This document shows, one piece after another, positions 32,697-40,792 of a stretch of 64,000 bases of DNA; the first letter of the stretch is position 1, and each line of letters begins with the position of its first letter. The DNA is from Motiliproteus sp048265065. GTDB taxonomy: Bacteria > Pseudomonadota > Gammaproteobacteria > Pseudomonadales > Balneatricaceae. The translations under genes were made by a program, and so were the position numbers. Where the stretch lies: NCBI GenBank assembly GCA_048265065.1, contig JBLXCH010000004.1, positions 14,674 to 78,673 on the forward strand. The letters run 5' to 3'. Under the pieces are notes generated by a model that saw only the letters and a program-made list of their open reading frames with translations, did not search any database and was not told where the DNA came from.

Positions 32697-33620
32697 TTAA
32701 CTGAGGTGTTCTTTAAAGAAGGTGATAGTACGATCCCATGCTATGTCAGCTTGCTTCTCGTTGAAACGTGGCGTTGAGTAGTTATGGAAGCCGTGTCGAG
32801 TACCAGGATAAGTGTGCATAACAAAATGTTTGTTATGCTTTTCTAACGCGGTTTTATAGTCAGCCATTGTGGCGTTGACTCGTGGGTCTTCCTCGGCGTA
32901 TTGGATCATCATTGGCGCGGTAATTTTTTCCACACCAGCGGTGTCAGGAGCAGAACCATAATACGGAACACCTGCTTGTAAATCGCCGCCCATGGCAACA
33001 GCGAGTTTATTCACCGTGCCCCCACCAAAACAGAAGCCTGTAGCGCCAAGCTTGCCGGTCGATAGTTTGTGCGATTTCAGGTAATAGGCGCTGTTGAGTA
33101 GATCGGTAAACAACTTGCCTTGATCCAGTGATTTTTGCATGACCTTGCCATCATCGTCATTGCCAGGGTAACCGCCAACGGGGTAAAGACCGTCAGGTGC
33201 AAGGGCAAGAAAACCTTCAACGGCTAAGCGGCGAGCTACATCTTCAATATAAGGGTTTAATCCGCGGTTCTCGTGGACGACTAAAACGGCAGGGAAAGGC
33301 CCATCTCCTTCAGGCTTAACCAAGTAGCCGCGCATGGTGCCTGAATTACCGCCTGGTGAGTCATATTCAACGTAGCTAGCTTTAATTCGTGGATCGGTAA
33401 ATTCGACACTATGCGCCTCGGCATAATCAGGAATTAGCGATTCAGCCATTGCAAGGCCGGAACCGCCGACCACAACCATCGCTGCTGCGCGATTTAAAAA
33501 ATCGCGGCGATGCATGGCTGAGTGACAGTACTCGTCGTAGAGTTCGTAAATCTGTGGATCGATAGAGTCTTGGTCCTTAGCTGTATTGCTTGTGCTTACA
33601 CTTACACTGTTCTTGCTCAT
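32697..33620 (-). CDS. Dienelactone hydrolase family protein with Tat signal
   Basis: This is a 307-residue alpha/beta hydrolase. A Tat-type signal HRRDFLNRAAAMVVVGG lies unusually deep, at about 38-54, after a cytoplasmic stretch. The DLH catalytic set is visible: the nucleophile cysteine in GFCFGGG near 198, the aspartate in YAEEDPRVN near 247 and the histidine in GTRHGFHNY near 277. It is probably periplasmic. The natural substrate is unknown; family members cleave enol-lactones and small esters. It is a single-gene unit. Confidence 0.9.
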   Translation of the reverse strand: MSKNSVSVSTSNTAKDQDSIDPQIYELYDEYCHSAMHRRDFLNRAAAMVVVGGSGLAMAESLIPDYAEAHSVEFTDPRIKASYVEYDSPGGNSGTMRGYLVKPEGDGPFPAVLVVHENRGLNPYIEDVARRLAVEGFLALAPDGLYPVGGYPGNDDDGKVMQKSLDQGKLFTDLLNSAYYLKSHKLSTGKLGATGFCFGGGTVNKLAVAMGGDLQAGVPYYGSAPDTAGVEKITAPMMIQYAEEDPRVNATMADYKTALEKHNKHFVMHTYPGTRHGFHNYSTPRFNEKQADIAWDRTITFFKEHLS

Positions 33621-33736
33621 GGCTGGCCTACCTGGTTTCAGTTAATCCTTGTCAGTTTCATCGTGTTGAAACCGACGCTCGCAGATCACGCTAAATTAAA
33701 TCGAATCTATTGACTGGGCATGTTTTGCTGCCCATG

Positions 33737-34369
33737 TTAACTGACCTTTCCAAGGCGTAATTGTTCACGGATAGATAAGGTGTTTTTTTGTGAATGGTCC
33801 ATGTTGGCGGCTTCTTTTTGACGATTGGACGGTGGCGTCACCATGGATTCTAGCGGCGGGTACTCTTCAAGAAGTCCATGAATAGCCCCTTTGGGTGAGA
33901 GTTGACTCGATTTGAGCTGAAAGCCGTGAGCGGTAAAACTGTAACGGTCTGCGTTGTTGAGGGTAAGGAAGGTTTCCAGCTTTGGTGGGTTTTGTGGGTC
34001 CATTTTACCGAGGGTAATGTGCGGACGAAAACGGTGGTGATCTAAGGTGACTCCCGCAATACGTTGCAGTTTTTGACGAACTTGTTGCTGCAGTCGTTCT
34101 AACGCAGGTGTATTTTCTACACCGAGCCAAAGTGTGCCATTACGAAAACTACCGATCCCTTGGCAATGTATTTCTATGGGCTTAAAGGTAATTTCTGAGA
34201 GGGCGGCGTGAATGTCTTCTAACTCAGAGGGGTTGGCATCGCCGATAAATGCGAGTGTTAGGTGGAATTGGTCAGAGTTACTCCAGCGCACACGAGGTAT
34301 ACCGAAGCAAATGCTTGATAATCTCTCTTTCATCGGCTGGGGTAAATCAATGGCAGTGAACAGTCGCAT
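33737..34369 (-). CDS. thpR: RNA 2',3'-cyclic phosphodiesterase (ThpR/LigT)
   Basis: This is a 2H-phosphoesterase that opens RNA 2',3'-cyclic phosphates. The two H-x-T-x motifs are HLTLAFIG near residue 40 and HITLGKM near 125. The C-terminal 35 residues or so (from SMVTPPSNRQ) extend past the usual end. The ATG at 34369 has AGGAG 6 bases upstream, which favours it over the adjacent ATG at 34372. Confidence 0.9.
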   Translation of the reverse strand: MRLFTAIDLPQPMKERLSSICFGIPRVRWSNSDQFHLTLAFIGDANPSELEDIHAALSEITFKPIEIHCQGIGSFRNGTLWLGVENTPALERLQQQVRQKLQRIAGVTLDHHRFRPHITLGKMDPQNPPKLETFLTLNNADRYSFTAHGFQLKSSQLSPKGAIHGLLEEYPPLESMVTPPSNRQKEAANMDHSQKNTLSIREQLRLGKVS

Positions 34370-34411
34370 CATTAACTCCTGAAAGCAAAACCTTGATGCC
34401 TGTAGTATGTA

Positions 34412-35131
34412 TTAAATTTCTGCGCTTAGCTGCAATTTTGCAGAATGTTTTTTCAGCCATTGGTTGTGCGTTTTATAGTCGGGGCAAAATGTAGCGACTA
34501 GGGACCAAAATCGCGATGAATGATTGAGCTCTTTGAGGTGAGCAAGCTCGTGTATTAGCACGTAATCAATGACCGCTTCTGGGGCCATCATCAAACGGTT
34601 ATTCAGTGTTAGTCGTCCAAAACGATCGCAACTTCCCCAACGGCTTTTATAGTCTCGAATTTTCAAGGAGTGTGGCTGCCATCCCGTTACCTCAGCCCAT
34701 TGGGATAACCGTGGAGGTAAGTATTCTTCAGCCTGCTGCTGTAACCATGCAGCTACTAAGGGTTCGCACTGTTGCTGTATGTCTGTGCTATCACTGATCG
34801 GCAGATCAATGCATAGCTCACCGGTATCTAGTTCAATATGAGCGCGATCGGTTTTGATAATGCTGAGTGGATAATCTTCGCCGAGGAAGGGGAATGTTTC
34901 ACCGGTTTGGTATAGGCGACGGTAACTGTTTTGGGCTTTCTCTTGGGCGCTTTCCCACGCTTGATTCATCCATTGTGCACGCTCTTTTATTAAGGTGTTA
35001 ATGGCTTGTTGAGGTGTGCCTTTCGGAGCATAAACAGTGACACCCTCAGCAAAGACTTTGAAAGCGATACTGCCGCGGCGCTGAGTGTATTTGATGGTTA
35101 ACGGCGCATTCAGCCCTAGAGAAGCGGTCAT
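34412..35131 (-). CDS. YgjP-like metallopeptidase domain protein (DUF45)
   Basis: This is a 239-residue zinc-peptidase-like protein of the YgjP/SprT-like group. The metal site is VLIHELAHLKELNHSSRFW near 190, preceded by YKSRWGSCDRFGRLTLNNRLMMAP as in the family. The N-terminus is a beta-rich DUF45 part. The substrate is unknown. It lies 3 bp after hipA on the same strand, so it may share its transcript, although it is not a known part of HipBA systems. Confidence 0.88.
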   Translation of the reverse strand: MTASLGLNAPLTIKYTQRRGSIAFKVFAEGVTVYAPKGTPQQAINTLIKERAQWMNQAWESAQEKAQNSYRRLYQTGETFPFLGEDYPLSIIKTDRAHIELDTGELCIDLPISDSTDIQQQCEPLVAAWLQQQAEEYLPPRLSQWAEVTGWQPHSLKIRDYKSRWGSCDRFGRLTLNNRLMMAPEAVIDYVLIHELAHLKELNHSSRFWSLVATFCPDYKTHNQWLKKHSAKLQLSAEI

Positions 35132-35134
35132 TAC

Positions 35135-36451
35135 TTAAAGTGTTAACCTCAGATTTTGACTGATCTCGTCTATCAAACTGCCCGGTACGTTATGAGCCTT
35201 CGCCAGTGTTGGCCATGAGGCTACATGAGCAATGGTTTCATCAATCACCTGATTGATTTTTTTACGCTTAAAAAGAGGGCTTAGTTTCTCTAAAGAATAG
35301 AAATCGTCACGGGTGAAATTGTCTCGTTTACCGCTCAAACTCATCCAATGGCTGTTAACCCATGGGCTGCCAGGCTTGTAGCTGTAGGCAAGATCGTAAG
35401 CAGGTGACAATTCCCAGCGATTACCGCGAAGTATGAAAGCAAAGTTTTTGGCGTGGTCATCATGATTTCGAGCGATGATGTTAAATGTCATTCGGCGTAG
35501 CAGTTCTTCTGCGTCGAGGGCAGAGAGCTTAAGTTGACGTGCGGTATTAAAAAGCTCTGCATAGGAAAAACTGCCCGGCTTTTTAAAATCGACGTGAGCG
35601 ATACCGGTCAGCGTTTGCAGATGGATTTTTTGATTACCCACTCGATCAAAACGCTGAGTAATAAAGTGCTGTCGCTCACCTTCTGCCAATAAGTGACAAG
35701 GCATCATGCTAATACCGCAGGCTTTAGCCATTAGCGAGTAAACATATTCCATGGCACCAAAACCCATAGGATCACCAAATGTTTCTTGGTTTTGGTTGTG
35801 TTCACTAACGCCGTCAAATTTCATAAGGTAATGCGTGAAGTTATCGGGCACCTCTGTTTGGCCAGAACGAACTTCTGTAAAACTCTCATTAAAGGCTAAA
35901 ACCGCTTTGGGTCTTGCACCCCCAGCACTCATTCCTACTGACAACAGCGCTAGCATTCCCTGTCGATCTTCCTGCCCTTTTGTATTGAGGCTAAGTGAAA
36001 ACTGATGGCGTTTGTCGACAACATCTTGAGCAATATGCACTAAGGCCTCTACATCAATCGCCTGTGATGCGTTGAGATCTTTTAACCGTGTTGCAGGGCT
36101 GAATTCCAACGCGCCCATACCGCGTTTCCCTGTGTACTGTAATCGTTGCAGTGGCGTAATGTCTTTTGGGGATAGCCCTCTGCTTGCCACCCACGCGTTC
36201 AATACAGCGTTGCCAAAGTCGTCGGGCAAGGAGTCGGCAATTAAACCGGGTAAACCGCGAAATGTTTCTGGATTTAAGCTGGGAAAACTGTACACCTTTT
36301 GTGTCAGCGGCATCGTTAAAGGGGCTAGCTCAATGCCTGTCTTGATGAACTCAGGTAAGTATTCAAAAGCGCCGATACGGGTTTGTGTATCAAAGCTCAG
36401 TGCACCCACAGCATGATTTAAGTAATTGACACGGATGACTTCCATCACCAT
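35135..36451 (-). CDS. hipA: HipA family toxin (serine/threonine kinase fold)
   Basis: This is a 438-residue HipA-type kinase. The N-terminal couple domain spans about 1-110. SVGMSAGGARPKAVLAF near 170 is the ATP-loop region, IARNHDDHAKNFAF near 315 holds the catalytic aspartate, and SPAYDLAYSY near 337 the metal-binding DFD-equivalent. It overlaps the hipB end by up to 7 bp. HipA kinases phosphorylate tRNA synthetases or related targets; the target here cannot be read from sequence. The start could be the ATG at 36451 or 36445. Confidence 0.9.
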   Translation of the reverse strand: MVMEVIRVNYLNHAVGALSFDTQTRIGAFEYLPEFIKTGIELAPLTMPLTQKVYSFPSLNPETFRGLPGLIADSLPDDFGNAVLNAWVASRGLSPKDITPLQRLQYTGKRGMGALEFSPATRLKDLNASQAIDVEALVHIAQDVVDKRHQFSLSLNTKGQEDRQGMLALLSVGMSAGGARPKAVLAFNESFTEVRSGQTEVPDNFTHYLMKFDGVSEHNQNQETFGDPMGFGAMEYVYSLMAKACGISMMPCHLLAEGERQHFITQRFDRVGNQKIHLQTLTGIAHVDFKKPGSFSYAELFNTARQLKLSALDAEELLRRMTFNIIARNHDDHAKNFAFILRGNRWELSPAYDLAYSYKPGSPWVNSHWMSLSGKRDNFTRDDFYSLEKLSPLFKRKKINQVIDETIAHVASWPTLAKAHNVPGSLIDEISQNLRLTL

Positions 36452-36771
36452 TGAAGGTCATCCTCGCTGGACGTTTTACGAAGACCAGAGGCGCGCTGTC
36501 GGCGCTTGCCTTGAAGCTTTTCTAACTGTATTGGCGACAGCGGTTGTGGCGGGAGGAACATGTCTAAATGGTCTGTGAGCGCTAATGCCGATAAAATAGC
36601 CATCAAGGTTTCAAGTTGAGTTTTGCCTTTTTCTGCGTTGAGTACGGCTTTTCTCGAAACACCAGCAAGACTTGCTACCTCAGCTTGTGTAAGGTCGCTA
36701 TTGAGTCGAGCTTGTTTAAGCCGCTCGCCAATGATTTCTGACAGCGCGACTGGCGATTTTTTGTTTTCCAT
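36445..36771 (-). CDS. hipB: HipB-like antitoxin (XRE family)
   Basis: This is a 108-residue helix-turn-helix protein. RLKQARLNSDLTQAEVASLAGVS then RKAVLNAEKGKTQLETLMAIL (about 15-58) is a standard XRE/Cro fold. A basic C-terminal tail (GKRRQRASGLRKTS) follows. It is directly upstream of hipA with overlapping ends, the normal order for antitoxin then toxin. A short dyad, GCAT-AAA-ATGC at 36808-36818, lies in the promoter region and is a weak operator candidate. Confidence 0.9.
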   Translation of the reverse strand: MENKKSPVALSEIIGERLKQARLNSDLTQAEVASLAGVSRKAVLNAEKGKTQLETLMAILSALALTDHLDMFLPPQPLSPIQLEKLQGKRRQRASGLRKTSSEDDLQW

Positions 36772-36955
36772 AAGGTTCTTTATATCGGATTTAATGGCTA
36801 AAAAATAGCATAAAATGCAAAATTTAGGATATTAATAATAAATAGCTTTCATATCGTAAAGTGCAAAAAAAGGAACTTTTTGTTGTTTTTAATGTATAAA
36901 GTCCTGATTATTGGATATTAAATTTTGTTTTTTTATGACAGGTTAGTGGTTAAGA

Positions 36956-37240
36956 ATGCTCAATTATTTACGAATATTCAGTTGGTTCTTATTTACCTTC
37001 GGCGTAGTGGGGTTTGTGACCGTGTTTTTAGGCTTTGCTCCGAAAATTGGTTCTGGTCCGGCTGCATTAGGTTTAATGGCTGTGCAAGCTATAGTCGGTG
37101 GAGGTATCGTCTACGGATTCCGTTTATTGAAAGAAGAGCGTATTCCGAGAAAGGTCTTGCTATATGGGGGGTGGGCACTGGTGGTTGTGTTGATTATTGT
37201 CGGCCAAATATGGGTGAATAGCGCTGAGATAAATTTATAG
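36956..37240 (+). CDS. Small membrane protein, unrecognised
   Basis: This is a 94-residue protein with three probable membrane helices (about 5-27, 34-54 and 66-86) separated by a short basic loop KEERIPRK. I do not recognise a family. The ATG at 36956 is preceded by AAG only, so the ribosome site is weak. It lies between hipB (divergent) and the small MscS gene. Confidence 0.65.
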   Translation: MLNYLRIFSWFLFTFGVVGFVTVFLGFAPKIGSGPAALGLMAVQAIVGGGIVYGFRLLKEERIPRKVLLYGGWALVVVLIIVGQIWVNSAEINL

Positions 37241-37396
37241 TTTGATCGATACAGGTTCGCCAAATACAGGTTCGACCAATAAATTGCTCTACCGAGCCCG
37301 CTTCTTTTAAGCTGTTTTTCGATATTGACTAATAACTCGCGGTGACACTAAAACGCCGCCATTAAATTTTGATGTTTTACCAAAAGGAATAACACC

Positions 37397-37918
37397 GTGA
37401 TCCATTTGCTACTTGCCATCGGCATTATTTTAGCAATGATAATTAGTGTCCGTTTTTCGACGAAAATGATTAATCGATATGGCGAGAGTAAGTCGGTTAA
37501 TTTGTATCGAGTGAAGTACATATCGAAAACCATCAACATCGCGTTGGTCGCGTTCTTCGTTATTTTGTTAATTAGTGTGTTGGGGTACCAGTCAACGCAG
37601 GTTTACTTCTTCTTATCATCTATCTTTGCCGTGATTGGGGTTGCGATGTTTGCTCAATGGTCAATTTTGAGCAACGTGACGGCCAGTTTAATTATCTTCT
37701 TCGGTTTTCCTTATCGGGTCGGTGATAAGGTGGTGGTGATCGATAAGGATGCGGACGTTTCGGGTATTATTGAGGAAATCTCCTTATTTCATGTCTTAAT
37801 ACGCCGAGGTGAGGATGTGATCAGTTACCCGAACACGTTAATCTTGCAAAAGGGTGTGATTAAAAAAGGTTCGTTAGAAACGGTAGAAGAAGCGCCGACG
37901 GGGAATTTAGACGAATAG
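37397..37918 (+). CDS. Small mechanosensitive-channel (MscS) family protein
   Basis: This is a 173-residue MscS-type protein. Two or three helices are followed by the pore-lining and beta-domain signature around 95-125 (SNVTASLIIFFGFPYRVGDKVVV) and ISYPNTLILQKGV. It is shorter than E. coli MscS (286), lacking most of the C-terminal vestibule. It would open under membrane tension. The start is GTG at 37397, after AGGAATAACACC. A clear terminator follows. Confidence 0.88.
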   Translation: MIHLLLAIGIILAMIISVRFSTKMINRYGESKSVNLYRVKYISKTINIALVAFFVILLISVLGYQSTQVYFFLSSIFAVIGVAMFAQWSILSNVTASLIIFFGFPYRVGDKVVVIDKDADVSGIIEEISLFHVLIRRGEDVISYPNTLILQKGVIKKGSLETVEEAPTGNLDE

Positions 37919-37930
37919 TTGTGAATAGAA

Positions 37931-37956
37931 GAGGCAATGTAGGTTGCCTCTTTTTT
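37931..37956 (+). terminator. Terminator of the small MscS gene
   Basis: GAGGCAA (37931-37937) and TTGCCTC (37944-37950) form a 7-bp stem with six T after it, 12 bp past the stop codon. Confidence 0.88.
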
Positions 37957-37965
37957 GTTGGTAAC

Positions 37966-38307
37966 TTAGCCGCAGCACTTTTTGAATTTTTTACCGCTAC
38001 CACAGCTGCACGGCTCGTTACGGGCTGGTGTTTTTTCAGTTTTCACTGACGCTACCTTGTTGAGTAGTATCGTGAGAGGCTCAATCGCCTCAACGGCATC
38101 GTCATTAGTGTCAATGGTGATATTGGCGAATAGCTGTTTTTCTTCCAATATTTTTTCGATTTCAGCTTTGCGATCTTCATTAGTAACTAACAGTTCCAAC
38201 GGGTGTTTTTTACTTCCAGATTTTGCGGCAGCTTTTGTTTCAAAGCCGTATTTGATGTGGCTTTGGCGTGCGTCTTGACGACCTTTGAAAAAGAATTTAT
38301 CTGACAT
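37966..38307 (-). CDS. SEC-C motif metal-binding protein (PBPRA1643 family)
   Basis: This is a 113-residue protein ending in the SEC-C zinc motif PCSCGSGKKFKKCCG. The N-terminus MSDKFFFKGRQDAR and the segment HPLELLVTNEDRKAEIE match the PBPRA1643 SWIM/SEC-C family seen in marine gammaproteobacteria. Its function is unknown. SEC-C domains bind zinc and often mediate protein contacts. It is a single gene, convergent with the MscS gene. Confidence 0.88.
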   Translation of the reverse strand: MSDKFFFKGRQDARQSHIKYGFETKAAAKSGSKKHPLELLVTNEDRKAEIEKILEEKQLFANITIDTNDDAVEAIEPLTILLNKVASVKTEKTPARNEPCSCGSGKKFKKCCG

Positions 38308-38642
38308 TGATGGCTCTCATATTGGGTGATGCTTGCTGTACTACTTGTCGTAATATTTGTCGTACTTAATTTACAGCATCGATAATTGGCGCTGTTTTTT
38401 GCCGAAACTGAAGTTGAAACTAAAAAGCCGAGACTAAAAAGTTAAGAGTAAAAACTAAACATGAGGCTAGGAAGTCAGAAGCTAAAGAGACGAAACGAGC
38501 GCCAATGATACGGGGAAAGTAGTCATTGTGAAATGTGAAAAAGCTTTTTTGAAAATTGTGAGATACTAGGCGGCAAATGACTGCCTCAAACTGCTGTTAT
38601 AAAGCGTCCCTCTTCAAATTTAATAACCTGTGAATGTTCATT
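38308..38642. other. Intergenic region upstream of the RRM gene
   Basis: This 335-bp divergent gap is A-rich, with loosely repeated ACTAAAAAG-like segments around 38410-38470. It presumably holds the promoter and a leader for the RRM gene. I see no gene and no clear promoter pair. Confidence 0.5.
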
Positions 38643-38879
38643 ATGAAATTACTTGTCCGCAATCTTACTCGCTCTACAACAGAAGAAGAAATTCGTGATC
38701 TATTTGCTGCATACGGGGTGGTGAATGAGTGTGATCTAGTGCTCGATAAAGAAACCGGAAAATCAAAAGGGTTTGCTTTTGTGGTCATGCCTGATGCCAA
38801 AGCAGCTAAAACAGCAATGTCAGAGCTGCATGAAAAACGAGTTGCTAAAAATAGAATCCGCGTGAAGTTAGCTAGCTAA
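38643..38879 (+). CDS. RNA-binding protein, single RRM domain
   Basis: This is a 78-residue protein made of one RNA recognition motif. RNP2 is LLVRNLT at residues 3-9 and RNP1 is KSKGFAFVVM near 40-49. Short basic residues end it. Bacterial proteins of this type are often cold-induced and bind RNA. The start at 38643 gives the family-like MKLLVRNL; an in-frame ATG at 38634 would add three residues. A bidirectional terminator follows. Confidence 0.9.
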   Translation: MKLLVRNLTRSTTEEEIRDLFAAYGVVNECDLVLDKETGKSKGFAFVVMPDAKAAKTAMSELHEKRVAKNRIRVKLAS

Positions 38880-38913
38880 GAAAAGTAAACAATGCTGGGT
38901 AAAAGTTAAGACT

Positions 38914-38937
38914 AAAAAGGCCCTAGAGGCCTTTTTT
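38914..38937. terminator. Bidirectional terminator overlapping the channel gene stop
   Basis: AAGGCC and GGCCTT form the stem, with A and T runs on the two sides and a five-base loop (CTAGA). It serves the RRM gene on the plus strand. On the minus strand the same bases encode the last residues (KKKGL) and stop codon of the channel gene. Confidence 0.82.
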
Positions 38938-39357
38938 CTTGGTGACGATTCGCTGCATTTCCAAATAAGTAAAAGAGGCCGACCAGGCAATAAGGACTAA
39001 TCCTACTAAGGCTTCTGAACCTGCAATAAAACGAACATGGCCTACCGGAACTAAATCGCCGTATCCTAGCGTTGTGTAATTCACAAATGAGAAATACACG
39101 CAATCAAGCAGCTGGTAGGTGAACTCTCCTGAAATATCACCGACACCCCCGATTTTAAAGGTCAAAAAGTAGACTAGGCCAAAAATCCAAACCTCAATAA
39201 CATGGATGAATATGATCACTAGCATGCCTATGGGTAGCAACAAACGATGAGGCCAACGGCGTTTGAAGTGATGCTCCGATAAGTGTGTGAGCACTTCGTA
39301 ATGGATAAGTACCACTAATAAGATGGCAATAATCGTGCTGATGAGTACGGTTAACAT
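38923..39357 (-). CDS. Two-helix potassium-channel-like protein
   Basis: This is a 144-residue ion-channel family protein. Two or three membrane helices surround a pore loop with the selectivity filter TTLGYGD near residue 96. It has no cytoplasmic RCK domain. It would form a tetrameric cation channel. The stop codon lies inside the shared terminator with the RRM gene, so the C-terminal KKKG is encoded by terminator DNA. Confidence 0.88.
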   Translation of the reverse strand: MLTVLISTIIAILLVVLIHYEVLTHLSEHHFKRRWPHRLLLPIGMLVIIFIHVIEVWIFGLVYFLTFKIGGVGDISGEFTYQLLDCVYFSFVNYTTLGYGDLVPVGHVRFIAGSEALVGLVLIAWSASFTYLEMQRIVTKKKGL

Positions 39358-39467
39358 AAGTCTGCGGCCATCCAGTCTTAATGATAAATTAAAAGTAATT
39401 GCTCAAGGTTTACCTTTTAGGGCTAAAGCCATAATAACCATTTGTGATGAAAGAAAGCAGCTGCCTG

Positions 39468-39917
39468 TTATTGATTGCGTTCTGTGGAGCGTTTAGGTGT
39501 GTTTGAAAAATTATAAGCATCGTTTGTTTGTAGTGCGCCAGATGCGGCAAGCCCGAGTAGTTTTCTAAATTTAGGGCATTCCATATGGCTAGGTGCTGAA
39601 CATACGGCAGCATGCCTTAATCCGTCTCGCATTGCTGTGAGCTGACGAATTGACTCATCCAGCTCGTCTGCTTTTTCATTGAGTTTGTCACGGTTGATAG
39701 TCAACTGGCCTTTTGTGCCTAACATTTCTGCAATTTCATTTAGGGAAAACCCCGCCGTTTGACCCAACGCTATCAGTGCGAGTTGCTCAATAATTCTAGG
39801 GCCAAAAACCCGGCGTAAACCACTTCTGCCGACGGACTGAATCAACCCTTTCTCTTCGTAATAACGAATAGTTGACGCAGGAACGCCTGTCTTTTTGACG
39901 ACTTCAGAAATATCCAT
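39468..39917 (-). CDS. MerR family regulator with CueR-like C-x7-C loop
   Basis: This is a 149-residue MerR-type activator. The winged helix is at about 1-70, with SEVVKKTGVPASTIRYYEEKGLI, then a dimer helix near 75-103. Two cysteines at 106 and 114 (CSAPSHMEC, then PKFRKLL) have the C-x7-C spacing of the copper sensor CueR, with a histidine between. It is divergent from a DUF2938/DUF2798 pair whose promoter has the stretched 19-bp spacer that MerR proteins act on. The inducer is unknown; a metal or a reactive electrophile are both possible. Confidence 0.9.
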   Translation of the reverse strand: MDISEVVKKTGVPASTIRYYEEKGLIQSVGRSGLRRVFGPRIIEQLALIALGQTAGFSLNEIAEMLGTKGQLTINRDKLNEKADELDESIRQLTAMRDGLRHAAVCSAPSHMECPKFRKLLGLAASGALQTNDAYNFSNTPKRSTERNQ

Positions 39918-39926
39918 AGGAAGCTA

Positions 39927-39957
39927 TTGACTTAAAGTTGACTTTAACTTGTAGGCT
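39927..39957 (+). promoter_or_regulatory. MerR-type promoter with 19-bp spacer and dyad operator
   Basis: A -35 TTGACT (39927-39932) and a -10 TAGGCT (39952-39957) are 19 bp apart, the long spacer typical of MerR-controlled promoters. The spacer holds the perfect inverted repeat TTAAAGT-TG-ACTTTAA (39932-39947). It drives the DUF2938 gene at 39996, and AGGAGG precedes that start. The overlapping region also carries the promoter of the regulator gene. Confidence 0.82.
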
Positions 39958-39995
39958 AGCAATGCAGTTCTGAAAAATCAATGTAGGAGGCAATT

Positions 39996-40484
39996 ATGAA
40001 TCTGCTAATCAATACGCTGCTTATCGGAGTAGGTGCAACCCTCGTGATGGATTGTTGGTCCGTTTTACGCAAAGTCTTGCTTGGCGTTGAGCCGCCAAAC
40101 TGGGGGCTTGTTGGTCGCTGGGTATTTTATTTAGGGAAAGGGCGTTTTTTTCATGATTCGATAAAGCGCACAGAGCCTGTTGTCGGAGAAACAATGATCG
40201 GTTGGTGTACGCATTACATTGTCGGCGTACTTTTTGCCCTATTGCTACTGTTGATCTATGGGAACACTTGGTTGAGCAATCCAACACTATTGCCCGCATT
40301 AATGGTTGGTTTGTGTACTGTGCTCGCGCCTTTTATGTTAATGCAGCCAGGCATGGGAGCAGGGGTAGCGTCATCAAGAAGCCCTAAGCCTTGGGCTGCA
40401 AGAAGCAATAGCATAGTGGCGCATATGGTTTTTGGGCTGGGCCTGTATATAGCGGCCTTAGGGTTGCAAGCACTGCAAGGCTAA
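39996..40484 (+). CDS. DUF2938 membrane protein
   Basis: This is a 162-residue membrane protein of the DUF2938 family with four probable helices. Family stretches include VMDCWSVLRKVLLGVEPPNWGLVGRW and MQPGMGAGVASSRSPKPWAARSNSI, the latter a conserved polar loop. Its function is unknown. It is the first gene of the MerR-controlled unit and follows a strong AGGAGG site. A DUF2798 gene follows after 42 bp. Confidence 0.88.
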   Translation: MNLLINTLLIGVGATLVMDCWSVLRKVLLGVEPPNWGLVGRWVFYLGKGRFFHDSIKRTEPVVGETMIGWCTHYIVGVLFALLLLLIYGNTWLSNPTLLPALMVGLCTVLAPFMLMQPGMGAGVASSRSPKPWAARSNSIVAHMVFGLGLYIAALGLQALQG

Positions 40485-40526
40485 TCGCTGTTGTATCAAT
40501 AGATTGAAGAAAATTAGGAGAAAGTG

Positions 40527-40751
40527 ATGTCAATTCCTGCTCGTTATGCACCGCTACTTTTTAGCGCGCTGTTGTCCGCTATTATGGTTTGTATCGTATC
40601 TGCGTTTGTTTTACTGATATCTGGAGGGTTAGCGCAAAGTTTCCTAGAGAACTGGGTGAAAAGCTGTTTGACGACATGGCCAGTGGCGTTTCCGACGGTA
40701 GCTGTTGTTGCACCTTTGGTGCGAAGGTTGGTGCAGCGGATTACTGCTTAG
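40527..40751 (+). CDS. DUF2798 small membrane protein
   Basis: This is a 74-residue two-helix protein of the DUF2798 family, with LFSALLSAIMVCIVSAFVLL, then WVKSCLTTWPVAFPTVAVVAPLVRRLV. Its function is unknown. AGGAG precedes the ATG at 40527. It is the second gene of the MerR-controlled unit; pairing with DUF2938 suggests that the two act together in the membrane, which is inference only. Confidence 0.88.
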   Translation: MSIPARYAPLLFSALLSAIMVCIVSAFVLLISGGLAQSFLENWVKSCLTTWPVAFPTVAVVAPLVRRLVQRITA

Positions 40752-40792
40752 CGATTAGACAGGGTTCATTGAGTTTAAAAGAAAATGGAGAG

